A DNA stretch of 64,000 nucleotides from Pogonophryne albipinna (Eukaryota; Chordata; Actinopteri; Perciformes; Artedidraconidae). The stretch spans positions 9,514,102 to 9,578,101 of the forward strand of contig CM053251.1 of assembly GCA_028583405.1 (NCBI GenBank). Reading direction: 5' to 3'. The notes under the pieces are model-generated. The model saw only the letters and a program-made list of their open reading frames with translations. It did no database searches and was not told the origin of the DNA. The first letter of the stretch is position 1, and every line of letters starts with the position of its first letter. Below are positions 44,568 to 56,044 of this stretch, piece after piece. The position numbers were made by a program, and so were the translations under genes.

Positions 44568-47220
44568 ATGGATCCCAGAATTGTGCAACAAATTCTGGAT
44601 CTAAAGGTCCACCACCAGTATCCTGAAGGGTCAACAAAGAGGGACAAATATGTCATTAAGAGGAGAGCTGACACCTTCAGGATAAAGGGTAAGGATGCAT
44701 GTTATATGGAGTCTAGAACACAATGATAATATGCTATGGTAAAACTAATACATCTAATATTATGACATATAAACACCAGACGGAGAGCTGTACTACATCT
44801 GCAAGCGCAGACAAAACAAGACTGAGCACCTTGCCAAAGTTGTCTCTACTGCCGAAGAAGCAGACCAACTGTTCAAGGAGTTTCACTCCAGTAACATTGG
44901 TGGACACTGTGGAGTGGAGAAGACACACTGTGCGCTTATTGCTCGCTACTATTGGCCTGGCATGGAGAGTGACATACGCAAGTGGGTGAGTTGTATCTTC
45001 AAAATAATGAGGTGGAATACACATGCCGGTTCAAAAGTAGAGCACAGAGGAGTGTAATGTCAAGTGTATTTCAAAATTGCTTATACTGTATGTGCAAACA
45101 TCCTATCAGCAGGATGATTAAGAGGTATGACTTTCAGGTGTTAAGCCATCATTGCTCTTAAGACCTGAAAGCCATACCTCCTGCATGTGAAATAAATGTG
45201 ACTCTGTATATATATTTATATATATATATCATTATTATTATTATTATAAATACATACCTACTATTATTATTCATTACATTTTCGATTGTATACCCCTGCA
45301 AATAATTACTGCACTTTATTCCTTATATGTTGCGTGTATTTGTTTTCTTATGTTGTGTTTTGTTTTGATGGCACCTTTTCAAAGGGAGAAGCATTTCTTT
45401 CTTTCTTTTTCTCTATTCTAGTTTAAAATATAATATAGCACATTTAATTGCACTAAATATTAGTCAGAACTTTGAAATGATGTTTGTCTGTTTTAGATTG
45501 CTCAGTGTCCACAGTGCCAGGCCAAGAGAGCCAACATAAAGGAGAAGCAGGAGTACAGTCCGATAGAGGTAAAATAAACAATGGCATACTGGTATTGTCA
45601 GTGTAGAAACACGTCAACAGTGATTTACTGTAATGCTCATGTATTTTTTCCCCCCCAGGTTACGGAGCCTTTGGAACTGGTTGGGATGGACTTAGTGGGT
45701 AAACTCACAGTAACAGATGGTGGCAACCAGTACATATGTGTAATGGTTGACTATTTCACCAAATGGGCAGAGGCCTACCCACTAAAGAGTAAAACAGCAG
45801 AAGAGGTGACCAATTGTATCATTGATTTCTTTTACAAATTTGGTGCACCTCAAAGACTGCTAACGGACCAGGGCTCTGAGTTTTGCAACAAGGTACAGTG
45901 TTGATTCAGTATGAATCCCCAATATGTAACTGTAGTTGCTGTGCTAACCTATTGCTTGTCTGTCCTAATGATAATTTCAAGGTCAACTCTGCCCTGTGTG
46001 AGAGGCTGGACATAAAGAGAAGCCTGTGCTCCGCCTACCACCCACAGACCAATGGCCTTGTCGAGAAATTAAACTGCACTATACAGAGGTATTGGTTTTC
46101 AATACCTGATGGAATTCACGCTCTTCATAGAATAACAAACACATTTCCTGTTCCGATGTGAACAGGTAATCAGTAATGATATGTTGCTTTATCATACATG
46201 AGAACCCATATGCTCTCCTGCTTCCTCATACATACTTGAATTCTGCATTTTAAGGACGTTGAACAAAATGGTGGCTGGTCACCCCAAACGCTGGGACCAG
46301 GTGCTCCAGTCCACCATGTTTGCTCTTCGGACAAAGAAACAGCTGACCACGAAATACAGCCCGTATTATTTGATGTTTGGGAGGGAGGCTAGGTATCCTT
46401 CAGAGGTGCCAGAGGAGTACGTGGTAAGATGTTCTAATGTTGTCATCCTTTTCAAACGTCTTCATTTGGATCATCTGCCTTCTAAAATTCTAACTGTCAT
46501 TTGTTGCAGGTCAAAGAAGACAAAGTCAGCAAGCTGGTCGAACGGGAGGAGATCCATGAAGGCCTGAAAAAACAGGAGGCTGTATTCACAGAGGTCGAAA
46601 ACAAGTCAGGACAAGGTCCGCAAAAGAAAAATAGAAAGGGGCCAGGAAGACAACTTCCAAGTAGGGGATCAGGTGTTGCGGAGGAACGTGAGACAGGAGC
46701 AAAGGAAAGGGGGAAAGCTGGAGGATGACTGGTTGGGACCCTACAGCATCCTGGAACTAGAGGGGAAAAAGGCCATTGTTGGTAAGGGCACCACAAAGTT
46801 GCAGACCAACATAGACCATCTAACACATTATTTCCAGGAGGATCCCTGCCAAAGTACAGAAGTTGTCCGATCCCTCTTCTCTGGCTGGTCCACAACACAC
46901 AAAGACACAGACACACATCCACAGCACACAAACACCCACCACACAAACACCCACCACACAAACACCACAAGTGGCACCTCCATCTCCATCTGACTGCGAG
47001 GCCCAAATGGCACCAAAAGATCCTGAACTTTGTAAGTAAACAGACAGAAAGTACACTACAAATTATGCATTTCACAAATAACTGCCATTGCTATATTTAC
47101 AGTAATTCGACAAATATGGACAGGGAGGAGAAAACACACGCTCTGGTGCAAGTTTGGGCCATATAAAGTATACACTGAGAACCTGATGGACTTGGCCCAA
47201 GGAAGTGGTTGGAGGGAGAG
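44568..47220 (+). pseudogene. Ginger-B transposon gene, 5' part (runs into the gap)
   Basis: Exons matching Ginger-A exons 1-8: 44568-44688, 44780-44985, 45497-45568, 45659-45892, 45982-46088, 46255-46423, 46510-47031, 47103-47220, with the next donor (GTAA) just before the N run. Lengths of exons 1-6 equal those of Ginger-A. The zinc site is complete (GGHCGVEKTH, CPQCQ, no stop), and the integrase Asp (GMDLVG), Asp (LLTDQGSEF) and Glu (GLVEKLN) are present. An apparent one-base frameshift near 46600 in exon 7 may inactivate it. The protease and PHD exons, if present, lie in the gap. Intron 2 has a small hairpin (about 45127-45180) and AT-rich repeats. A/B protein identity looks roughly 70% by eye. 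Confidence 0.85.
45127..45180. repeat. Small hairpin in Ginger-B intron 2
   Basis: GAGGTATGACTTTCAGGT and its near inverse ACCTGAAAGCCATACCTC enclose a loop of about 20 bases. It could be a tiny MITE. It is also present in the right arm near 48474-48529. Confidence 0.7.
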
Positions 47221-47224
47221 GTAA

Positions 47225-48224
47225 NNNNNNNNNNNNNNNNNNNNNNNNNNNNNNNNNNNNNNNNNNNNNNNNNNNNNNNNNNNNNNNNNNNNNNNNNNNN
47301 NNNNNNNNNNNNNNNNNNNNNNNNNNNNNNNNNNNNNNNNNNNNNNNNNNNNNNNNNNNNNNNNNNNNNNNNNNNNNNNNNNNNNNNNNNNNNNNNNNNN
47401 NNNNNNNNNNNNNNNNNNNNNNNNNNNNNNNNNNNNNNNNNNNNNNNNNNNNNNNNNNNNNNNNNNNNNNNNNNNNNNNNNNNNNNNNNNNNNNNNNNNN
47501 NNNNNNNNNNNNNNNNNNNNNNNNNNNNNNNNNNNNNNNNNNNNNNNNNNNNNNNNNNNNNNNNNNNNNNNNNNNNNNNNNNNNNNNNNNNNNNNNNNNN
47601 NNNNNNNNNNNNNNNNNNNNNNNNNNNNNNNNNNNNNNNNNNNNNNNNNNNNNNNNNNNNNNNNNNNNNNNNNNNNNNNNNNNNNNNNNNNNNNNNNNNN
47701 NNNNNNNNNNNNNNNNNNNNNNNNNNNNNNNNNNNNNNNNNNNNNNNNNNNNNNNNNNNNNNNNNNNNNNNNNNNNNNNNNNNNNNNNNNNNNNNNNNNN
47801 NNNNNNNNNNNNNNNNNNNNNNNNNNNNNNNNNNNNNNNNNNNNNNNNNNNNNNNNNNNNNNNNNNNNNNNNNNNNNNNNNNNNNNNNNNNNNNNNNNNN
47901 NNNNNNNNNNNNNNNNNNNNNNNNNNNNNNNNNNNNNNNNNNNNNNNNNNNNNNNNNNNNNNNNNNNNNNNNNNNNNNNNNNNNNNNNNNNNNNNNNNNN
48001 NNNNNNNNNNNNNNNNNNNNNNNNNNNNNNNNNNNNNNNNNNNNNNNNNNNNNNNNNNNNNNNNNNNNNNNNNNNNNNNNNNNNNNNNNNNNNNNNNNNN
48101 NNNNNNNNNNNNNNNNNNNNNNNNNNNNNNNNNNNNNNNNNNNNNNNNNNNNNNNNNNNNNNNNNNNNNNNNNNNNNNNNNNNNNNNNNNNNNNNNNNNN
48201 NNNNNNNNNNNNNNNNNNNNNNNN
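47225..48224. other. Assembly gap (1000 N)
   Basis: Exactly 1000 undetermined bases, probably a fixed-size placeholder for a gap of unknown length. The frames that appear open across it are meaningless. It lies between the unique end of Ginger-B (45432-47224) and the start of the right arm. Confidence 0.98.
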
Positions 48225-49084
48225 ATATTTTAAACTAGAATAGAGAAAAAGAAAGAAAGAAATGCTTCTCCCTTTGAAAAGGTGCCATCAAAACAAAACA
48301 CAACATAAGAAAACAAATACACGCAGCATATAAGGAATAAAGTGCAGTAATTATTTGCAGGGGTATACAATCGAAAATGTAATGAATAATAATAGTAGGT
48401 ATGTATTTATAATAATAATAATAATGATATATATAAATATATATACAGAGTCACATTTATTTCACATGCAGGAGGTATGGCTTTCAGGTCTTAAGAGCAA
48501 TGATGGCTTAACACCTGAAAGTCATACCTCTTAATCATCCTGCTGATAGGATGTTTGCACATACAGTATAAGCAATTTTGAAATACACTTGACATTACAC
48601 TCCTCTGTGCTCTACTTTTGAACCGGCATGTGTATTCCACCTCATTATTTTGAAGATACAACTCACCCACTTGCGTATGTCACTCTCCATGCCAGGCCAA
48701 TAGTAGCGAGCAATAAGCGCACAGTGTGTCTTCTCCACTCCACAGTGTCCACCAATGTTACTGGAGTGAAACTCCTTGAACAGTTGGTCTGCTTCTTCGG
48801 CAGTAGAGACAACTTTGGCAAGGTGCTCAGTCTTGTTTTGTCTGCGCTTGCAGATGTAGTACAGCTCTCCGTCTGGTGTTTATATGTCATAATATTAGAT
48901 GTATTAGTTTTACCATAGCATATTATCATTGTGTTCTAGACTCCATATAACATGCATCCTTACCCTTTATCCTGAAGGTGTCAGCTCTCCTCTTAATGAC
49001 ATATTTGTCCCTCTTTGTTGACCCTTCAAGATACTGGTGGTGGACCTTTAGATCCAGAATTTGTTGCACAATTCTGGGATCCAT
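48225..49084 (-). pseudogene. Ginger-B second copy, exons 1-2 only
   Basis: ATG at 49084. Exon 1 runs to about 48964 and exon 2 from about 48872 to 48667; intron 2 then runs to the gap edge at 48225. Protein differs from the left copy by one residue in exon 1 (Leu for Pro in the HHQY.EGS stretch). The rest is missing or in the gap. Confidence 0.85.
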
Positions 49085-49603
49085 GTTCAACTCTCTGTCC
49101 CTCCTTATTCCACCTACTTCCACCTGTCTCGCCTAAACTCCTACTACTTCCCCTCACCTATTCACACACAAACAAATTAATACAACAAAGACAAACAAAC
49201 AAAGTGACAAATACACGCAAACCTACAATACCAGCCTCTCTCAAATACACACAGTCGCACCTCAATTACTCACCCACTATCACTCACCAGGACAATCACT
49301 CTATCACAGGCAACGCTCAATCACTCACTATCTATCGCTTCTATCTATCTCTCTATCTCTATATCTGTATCTCTCGCTATCTCTTCACTATCTATCGATA
49401 TCTGTATCTCGCTATATCTCTCTTTCTGTATCTCTGTATCTCTCCGTCTCTCGCTATCTCCTCACTAACATCATAACATGGCGAAATGTTAATCCAATGT
49501 ATATAGACTGGACCCATGCGCGAATTAATTAATTAAGTCTGTACACCTGTTGTTCAATTGTATGTTTCACTAACAGAAAGTATAAACGGGTATAAAATCG
49601 ACT

Positions 49604-50039
49604 CGACATCATATTAATAATAATATATGATACAAATGTAAGACTGACAACAATAATAGTTTGTAAAGGATTTATTGACGTGAATGTTTTGAACAGTGAA
49701 CACAGAAATCGTAACTGTTTAACCTGGGCGGGTCACAGTTTAATCTAGGCGGGTCACATTTTAACCTGGGCGGGTCCCAGTTCCCTGGGAGGATCTGTTT
49801 AACACAGATGAAGACTTCTCCATTCAACACGTCCGAACAGATAACCAGAGAACAATAAATCAAGTCGCTGTGTTGATGCCTGTTACATCACATTACATTG
49901 CATTTAGCTGACGCTTTTATCCAAAGCGATTTACAATAAGTATTCACTTTTCAAAACATTCACATCAATAAATCCTTTACTAACTATTATTGTTGTCAGT
50001 CTTACATTTGTATCATATATTATTATCAATATGATGTCG
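49604..50039. mobile_element. Foldback MITE, right-arm copy
   Basis: Inverted equivalent of 43588-44023, with the same inner GACCCGCC repeats and SINE/L2 tail (about 49890-49938). Confidence 0.8.
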
Positions 50040-50738
50040 GGTTGCATTTTTCTAGAAGTTGTTGACAATGTTAATGTAACAAAATGAGCTGTGGTGATCT
50101 GTTAGGATGTGATGATTTGTGGCGCACTCATAGCGCGCATGGTATGATTGATTTTTACTGTTGGGACTCGGGTTTGAGTCCAGCATGAACTTTTTTGTTA
50201 TTTTCATGTCGATGCACATTGAATATTATGTTTGAATAGAGGATTTGTAATATTGTTTGCCGACACCAACATTCACGACCAAGCAGCACTTTAAAGTCTA
50301 AATATCCCCAATGACATTGCTGCTGCTATCTTTGCAAAACGAGGTAACAGTCACATCTTATCTGGATGAGTGCTGCACAATACCGTTTTTATAAGGGATA
50401 CATGTGTGGGTAGTCTTTCATATTAAACATGATCGCTGCTTTCAAACTGTGAGTAAACACCGTGTGCTGCACTTGGAGGCTGTCTGAAGGTATACACAGA
50501 TGGACTTGGACATTAACAACGATATTCCGTAATAAGTCTGGTAACAATAGCTGGTTTAAATGATTTATTCGAGCAACTCGTTTGTCTTGTTGTAGTCCTC
50601 GCTGTTCGCGTCCGGATATCGCCATCGTAATCACAACCTCACACACTGGTACTGGATGTGCATCAACGTGTTCCTAAGAAGCCAAATATACCAAAAGATG
50701 TATGTAAACGACAGAAGAAAGCGATCAAAATGTGTATT

Positions 50739-51011
50739 TCAGTCGAAAGCCACGTACCCGAAGGAAACTAGTTGATTGGGAAACAAGTTGATCCGGAACA
50801 CCGGCACGAACCCTGCTGCACCAGACTCACTCTTCTGCAACACCCCCTGCTCAAACAAAGATGACACAATGACAGTTTTAATGTCATGTTTCCACTTGCT
50901 CCCCACAACAGCAATGTCATAGTGCTCTGCTATTTCGACCAACTGCGCCTTCTGGCAATCATCTAAGAAAAACACTGAGGGCGCATCCACAAACGCTGAC
51001 AAAGAAGTCAT
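50739..51011 (-). pseudogene. Gypsy-type gag fragment, right-arm copy
   Basis: Same about 90-codon fragment as 42619-42891. The leader and tRNA-Pro site (about 51564-51577) separate it from the LTR. Confidence 0.55.
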
Positions 51012-51579
51012 AATAGCCAATCAGAAAGCAAAGTATTAAACTGCCAACATGCATGGGCATAAGATTAACCCAACAGAGAATTTCCCCCTAACTGCCGAAA
51101 CAAAATCTTCCTAATCTCACCTAGTCTTCATGTGGCTTGCGGTGGGTAATTACGCACTGGAACCCGGCGGAGTTATGGAGCGACCTGCACGCAGGTAACA
51201 CCAAGAACTCACGCGGATGTGCCCCCGAGACAGCTGTCCGAAAACAGCTGACACTAACCACGTCGCCACAACACTATGAAAAAAAACAAAAACAGACGCA
51301 ACCCAAGGGGAAACGCCACTTAAGCCTAGCGGAGAAAATCTCTTTTACAAAAGCGTAACAAACAGCAACATCTTACCTTCTGATTAGCACACAAAACCTG
51401 ACGACATGTCAAACACTACAGCCTCCTAAAACCCAAAAGACATGATGTGTCCCCCAAATAGCAGCGACAAGCCAGCACACAGCTGGACCACAACAATGAA
51501 TCAGCTGCTCAATGACACCATGTGCTCTGAGCACTACACAAACTTTTTAACTAAATAACCCGTCGGACGAGCCCCCATT

Positions 51580-51935
51580 TGTTGCGACCTGGCTCAAAAG
51601 GCCACAACAAAAGGAGACACATGTCAACGGGTAGGTAAAGGTGTTTATTTGCACAACACTGTTCAATTCAACTCATGGTTCATACTCATCAGAGCCGGGT
51701 GCCTGCAGGAAAAGCAGAGAGACCAGACAGGAGCAGAGAGGCTTTATAATAGCTGCAGAGCACCAGACCCAGGTGCCCTGAGTTACTGCAATCAGTGCGA
51801 TCAATGCAGCCAAGACAGGACAGCCACACCCTCCTCCACTGATGAACCCACAGGGGCATCACAGTGATCCTCTCCAGAATGGAAGTAGTCATCACATACA
51901 GAGCATCAACTAGTTCCTGAACAGTGTCCTTCACA
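51580..51935 (-). repeat. Gypsy-type LTR, right-arm copy
   Basis: Inverted equivalent of 41694-42050 with TG and CA ends and minor substitutions and indels. Confidence 0.75.
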
Positions 51936-52623
51936 TGCTGATATCCAAGAGAGGGAGTTACACAGTCACAAGATGGAGGAATAGAAAGCAGTATTCAATG
52001 TTTACATTCAGATTAGCTCCACGTCAGAAATGAGCATGCTTGTCATATGTCTATCTCCATAGAGGCTGAATCATCATGTTAATCACATAGCTATCATATG
52101 CCTCAAACAGTCCTGATGCTCTTCTAGGTAATCACACATCTTGTCATTGTTCACAGCTACACGCTGGGATACCTTTGTTATCACGTTACTCTCATGTTGG
52201 AGGAGTACATTCAGGATTTTGCCAACAGAAATAATAAACTGTGTGTGTGTGTGTGTCTAAGAAGTGCAGCCTTTACAAAAGAAATCTGCATTGACAGAGG
52301 GCTCCCCAACACAGTACGTGTGGTACCACATAGTGCACCAGTGCACTCGATCTTAAAATAAACAGAAAAAAGACGTTAGAATATTGACAAACATTTACAT
52401 CACTCATCCAGAGTAAGCAGTAATCAAAGTTGTTTACATTTCATTAAGCAAGCAATGTATAGTTTTAGATCTTAGCTGTTTCCTTTCTGTTTAGAGTCCA
52501 TGCTCAGACAGTTTCTTCAACTGCTCCAGTGTCCTCCCATAGTGCAAAGACATGCAAGTTTTGGTGAATAAAGTAAACATTTATAATATCTGTTATAGAG
52601 AGTGTTCACCCAGTGATGTAGAG

Positions 52624-55600
52624 CAGAGTCCTGCACGGGTCTGATTTTCAAGACCCGCTCCCCGCGACGTGCAATACCGAACCCGCCCCGCTACCACACC
52701 ATATTGCCAATTAGTTCCGCAACCCGACCCGACCCGTCGGCACAAGATCCGCAACCCGACCCGAACCCGCATATATATATAGGCCTATATATATATATAT
52801 GAGCAGTGAAAGAATTTACAGAATTCACATGAGCACGATTAAGGGAAATGGAGCTCCCGAGAGAGCGCTGCGCTGCCTTAAATACAAGCTGTAGGACGTT
52901 GAGGAGCTGTCCAGTAACACTTACTGAAAATAAACTATTCATTTGTTGCGTTTCCCATAAATGTTCAGCTGGACGATGTATTTGAGCTGCTAACTTATGA
53001 TGCAGAGAATCATGTAATTATGAATACACGCAGTTGCGTATTTCGCTCAAAAAGCGTGGGATGTTAATAATTACATCATAATAATAATCAAGTAGCCTAA
53101 CCTACGACGTTTAAAGTGATAATTGTTGGCCATTTCATATGTGAAATTTGGATAGTATATTTTAAAACGAAGGTAGCCTAATCCAGGAAATACAATGCCT
53201 AAATTATGCCGTTCATTCCATTTAATTATTCATGTACACATTAATTAGATGGTCCTCCGCCCCTCCCAAACAACGTGACTTATTAAAAACAGAACGTTAT
53301 CATATTGTTATGCAACAATCACGTGCATTTATTAGGTTTCATAATGTTACAGTCATTATGGCTGACGATATAAAACAAATGGAAGCCAACTGAAACCAGT
53401 GCAATTGCAACAAGGCGGCCGCGGCAGTCTGACACTTTTAAACTGTTTAGAACAGTCAAGCTGGCTAATGCCAAAACAACACACATTTTTTAACAGACGT
53501 ATAACCTTTTACAGAGTGTGTAAAAGGTTATACGGATTATATAATATACGAAATATATACGTAGGCTACATATAAAACGTACATATAAAACAACATCCGT
53601 ATAACACACTTTTTTTTTAACAGACGTATAACCTTTTACAGACAGGCAACGCCATGTTCATCTCACAATTCAGTGTTTCTTTAGATTTACTATGCAGGAA
53701 AAGAATGTCATCAACTGTCCCTGGTTTCAATTGGCTTCTCCTTTCTGAGACCACAAATCCAGCCGTGGAAAAATCTCGCTCACTCGCGGCGCTTGAAGCT
53801 GGAATGGAAAGAATCGAACGAGCAATGTGTGCCACATTCGGAAACCTGGTTGCATGCTCCTTCCACCAGCTGAGAACATCGAAATTCTCCTCCCTCGGTG
53901 ACTTGAAGTCGATGTATGCGCTCACTTCATCCTGAGTGCACTCATCGCTGGAAGAGGAATCCTCGACGTCGGATAATCCCTCCGATTGTCTAGCTCTCTT
54001 CTCGGGCGGTGCTGAACTGACAGTGGCAACACGTTGTGTGGGCGATGCACGCCTCTCTTTTATGTCTAGATAAAGAGACGAATAGAGGGCGCAAGATTAA
54101 GCATATGCAATTTTATAAACTTTACATATAGATTTCCTAATATTTTACACTTCATATTTTAAATGATGAAAACAGACAAGCAGTCCAATAAGCATATACA
54201 ATACAGTAACAGTGGGCTATACTGTAACGTTAGGATAGTAACTTTTTTACCAATTCTACCTCAATTTAATTTTAATACAGTATGAAATAAACTATGAGAT
54301 CACTTGTATTTTCCTTCGGCCTTACCGTTCACAAGACGCCGCACTTCGTTGTGCACTGTTTCCATTGAATGTTCCTCCACAAGCAGCTTCAGACTTTTCA
54401 GCTTTGGGTGCAAAAACATGGCCAGTTTGTGCAAGAGGTGTATCTCGTACTTTTCAACCAGAATTCTGAGACATTTTGCCTTTAGAGAGGAGAATGTCAG
54501 GTTGTCAGTGAAGGATGGTTGCAGGTGGCGTTTGAGGCGATCGAGCCACACAGCGGTGAGGTGAAGGGTTGGAGTTTTGGATGCCTCCAGTGCCTTAGTA
54601 GCCTCCTTGAATCTCTGAAGAAACATCACCATTGCCTTCAAAGTGTCTTCGCTCAAGTCGTTCAGACGACCCTCTTCCCCCCTTTCCAACAACAGTGCAT
54701 GAACGTCCTCATATTGACAGCTGATCGACTCGAGCATTGTGTGGACTGAGTTCCAGCGCGTTTCCACTGATGCTTTTAACGTCTTTTTAAGGCGATTCTG
54801 GAGACTCGTTTGCTTAAAGTAAGTTACGAGTGACTTTGCCCCCGTGACAAGCGTAGTCACTTCCTCTCCGAACGCATCTTCTTGGCTTGGTTTCCCGATC
54901 GTAGAGTACAGCACGGTGTTAAGGATGTGTGCAGCACAGCTCAGTCTTGTGACGGAGCGAAGGGCTGCCACTATGTTTGAACCCCTGTCTGTCACATACA
55001 CCAGTTTGGTGAAGAAATCCTCAATGCTGTATCTCCGCAGGGCTTGGATTATTGCTGGTTTGATATTATCAGACGTTTTACGCAAGGTACTATCCCATTC
55101 CGACGTCGAAAGCACCCTTTCGACGAGCTCCCACTTGCTATTGATGTAATGTATTGTGTGACAAAGGTAGCTTATTTTCCGATAATCATCGGTCCACATG
55201 TCTAAAGTGACTGCTCCATTGTACTCACTCATCTGTTCTCTCAGCTCAGGAATTATGCTTTGACGTATGTCTTCTGCATATTTTGTCACTCTGCGAGATA
55301 TTGTTGTCGGATCTGGTAACAGCTGCATTGCATCGACACGGCCAGCCCGCGCACCAATGTCAATCAATCCCTGTGCTAATCCAGTGAAACCATCGCCACA
55401 CACCGTTTCGAATGATCTAACATCACTGCAGACAAATTGTACTGCTAATTTGGACACAGTCTCCTTGTCTTCCCTTTTGGGTGCTTTAAGATCACGGTTA
55501 TTGGTGAAGTATTGATTGATTGGTCTTGTACCTGTGGCATTGGCAGCGCAGCTCGACTCCATATGTTTTTTCAATGATGAAGTACCTAGCTTGCGGCTAT

Positions 55601-56044
55601 CATAGGCCAACACTTTTTTGCACTTCTTGCAAGCAGCGAACCCAGCGACCTGGTTATGTTCTCCATCTAGGATGAGTCCAAAAGCCTCCCAGACAATGGA
55701 TTTGGCTCTTGATGAAGAGTTTTCGACAATACTGTATTCTCCGCTGGAGAGCTTCGCCTTTACCGGCTCAGTCATTTTGAATGTGGCGCGCCCAGCAGCA
55801 GATTGGCGCCGGTGCAGATGTTATGATTGTGCGCGGGCCCGCGGGGGAGAGTGGTCAGAGGTTATGCGCCGGCCCGCGGGGGAGAGGTCATAGGATTTAA
55901 ACATTACATTAAATTATCATTTTTATATATTTATTATGCAACACCCGCGATCCGACCCGCATCTTCTTTGTTTTACCCGGACCAGAAATGTTTTTGTTGA
56001 AAAAATACCACCCGCGAATCACTGTTTTCCGATGCAGGTCTCTG
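52624..56044 (-). mobile_element. hAT transposon, right-arm copy
   Basis: Flanked by ATGTAGAG at 52616-52623 and 56045-56052 (the inverse of CTCTACAT) and 3421 bp long. Same TIRs as the left copy. Confidence 0.93.
53617..55775 (-). pseudogene. hAT transposase, right-arm copy
   Basis: Exon 1 (55775-54326) is fully open with the BED finger and catalytic core, having TTG where the left copy has TAG. Exon 2 (from 54065) carries the hATC domain, but an extra A near its end (in the AGTAAATC stretch, about 53683) shifts the last residues past the usual stop, to 53617. The dimerisation core is intact, so this copy is nearer to coding capacity than the left one. Confidence 0.88.

Larger units (their letters stand above)
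26967..45431 (+). repeat. Left arm of large inverted duplication
   Basis: The arm matches the reverse complement of 48225-63889 nearly base for base. Paired positions add to about 93,652 near the centre, 93,630 in the middle and 93,582 near 31 kb; the sum then drops by about 2.7 kb because 28261-31006 is absent from the other arm. Content: CACTA 5' exons, MITEs, Ginger-A with its hAT, Gypsy fragment, foldback element and the start of Ginger-B. The outer end shown is only where the right arm is cut by another insertion at 63890; true homology may go further. Confidence 0.95.

Noticed and set aside
31010..47224. Polinton/Maverick or virus-derived element, because of integrase plus cysteine protease
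   Set aside because: No protein-primed DNA polymerase, packaging ATPase or capsid genes; exon structure and tandem homologue fit Ginger transposons.
47205..48243. Long open frames across the N run
   Set aside because: They are made of undetermined bases only.
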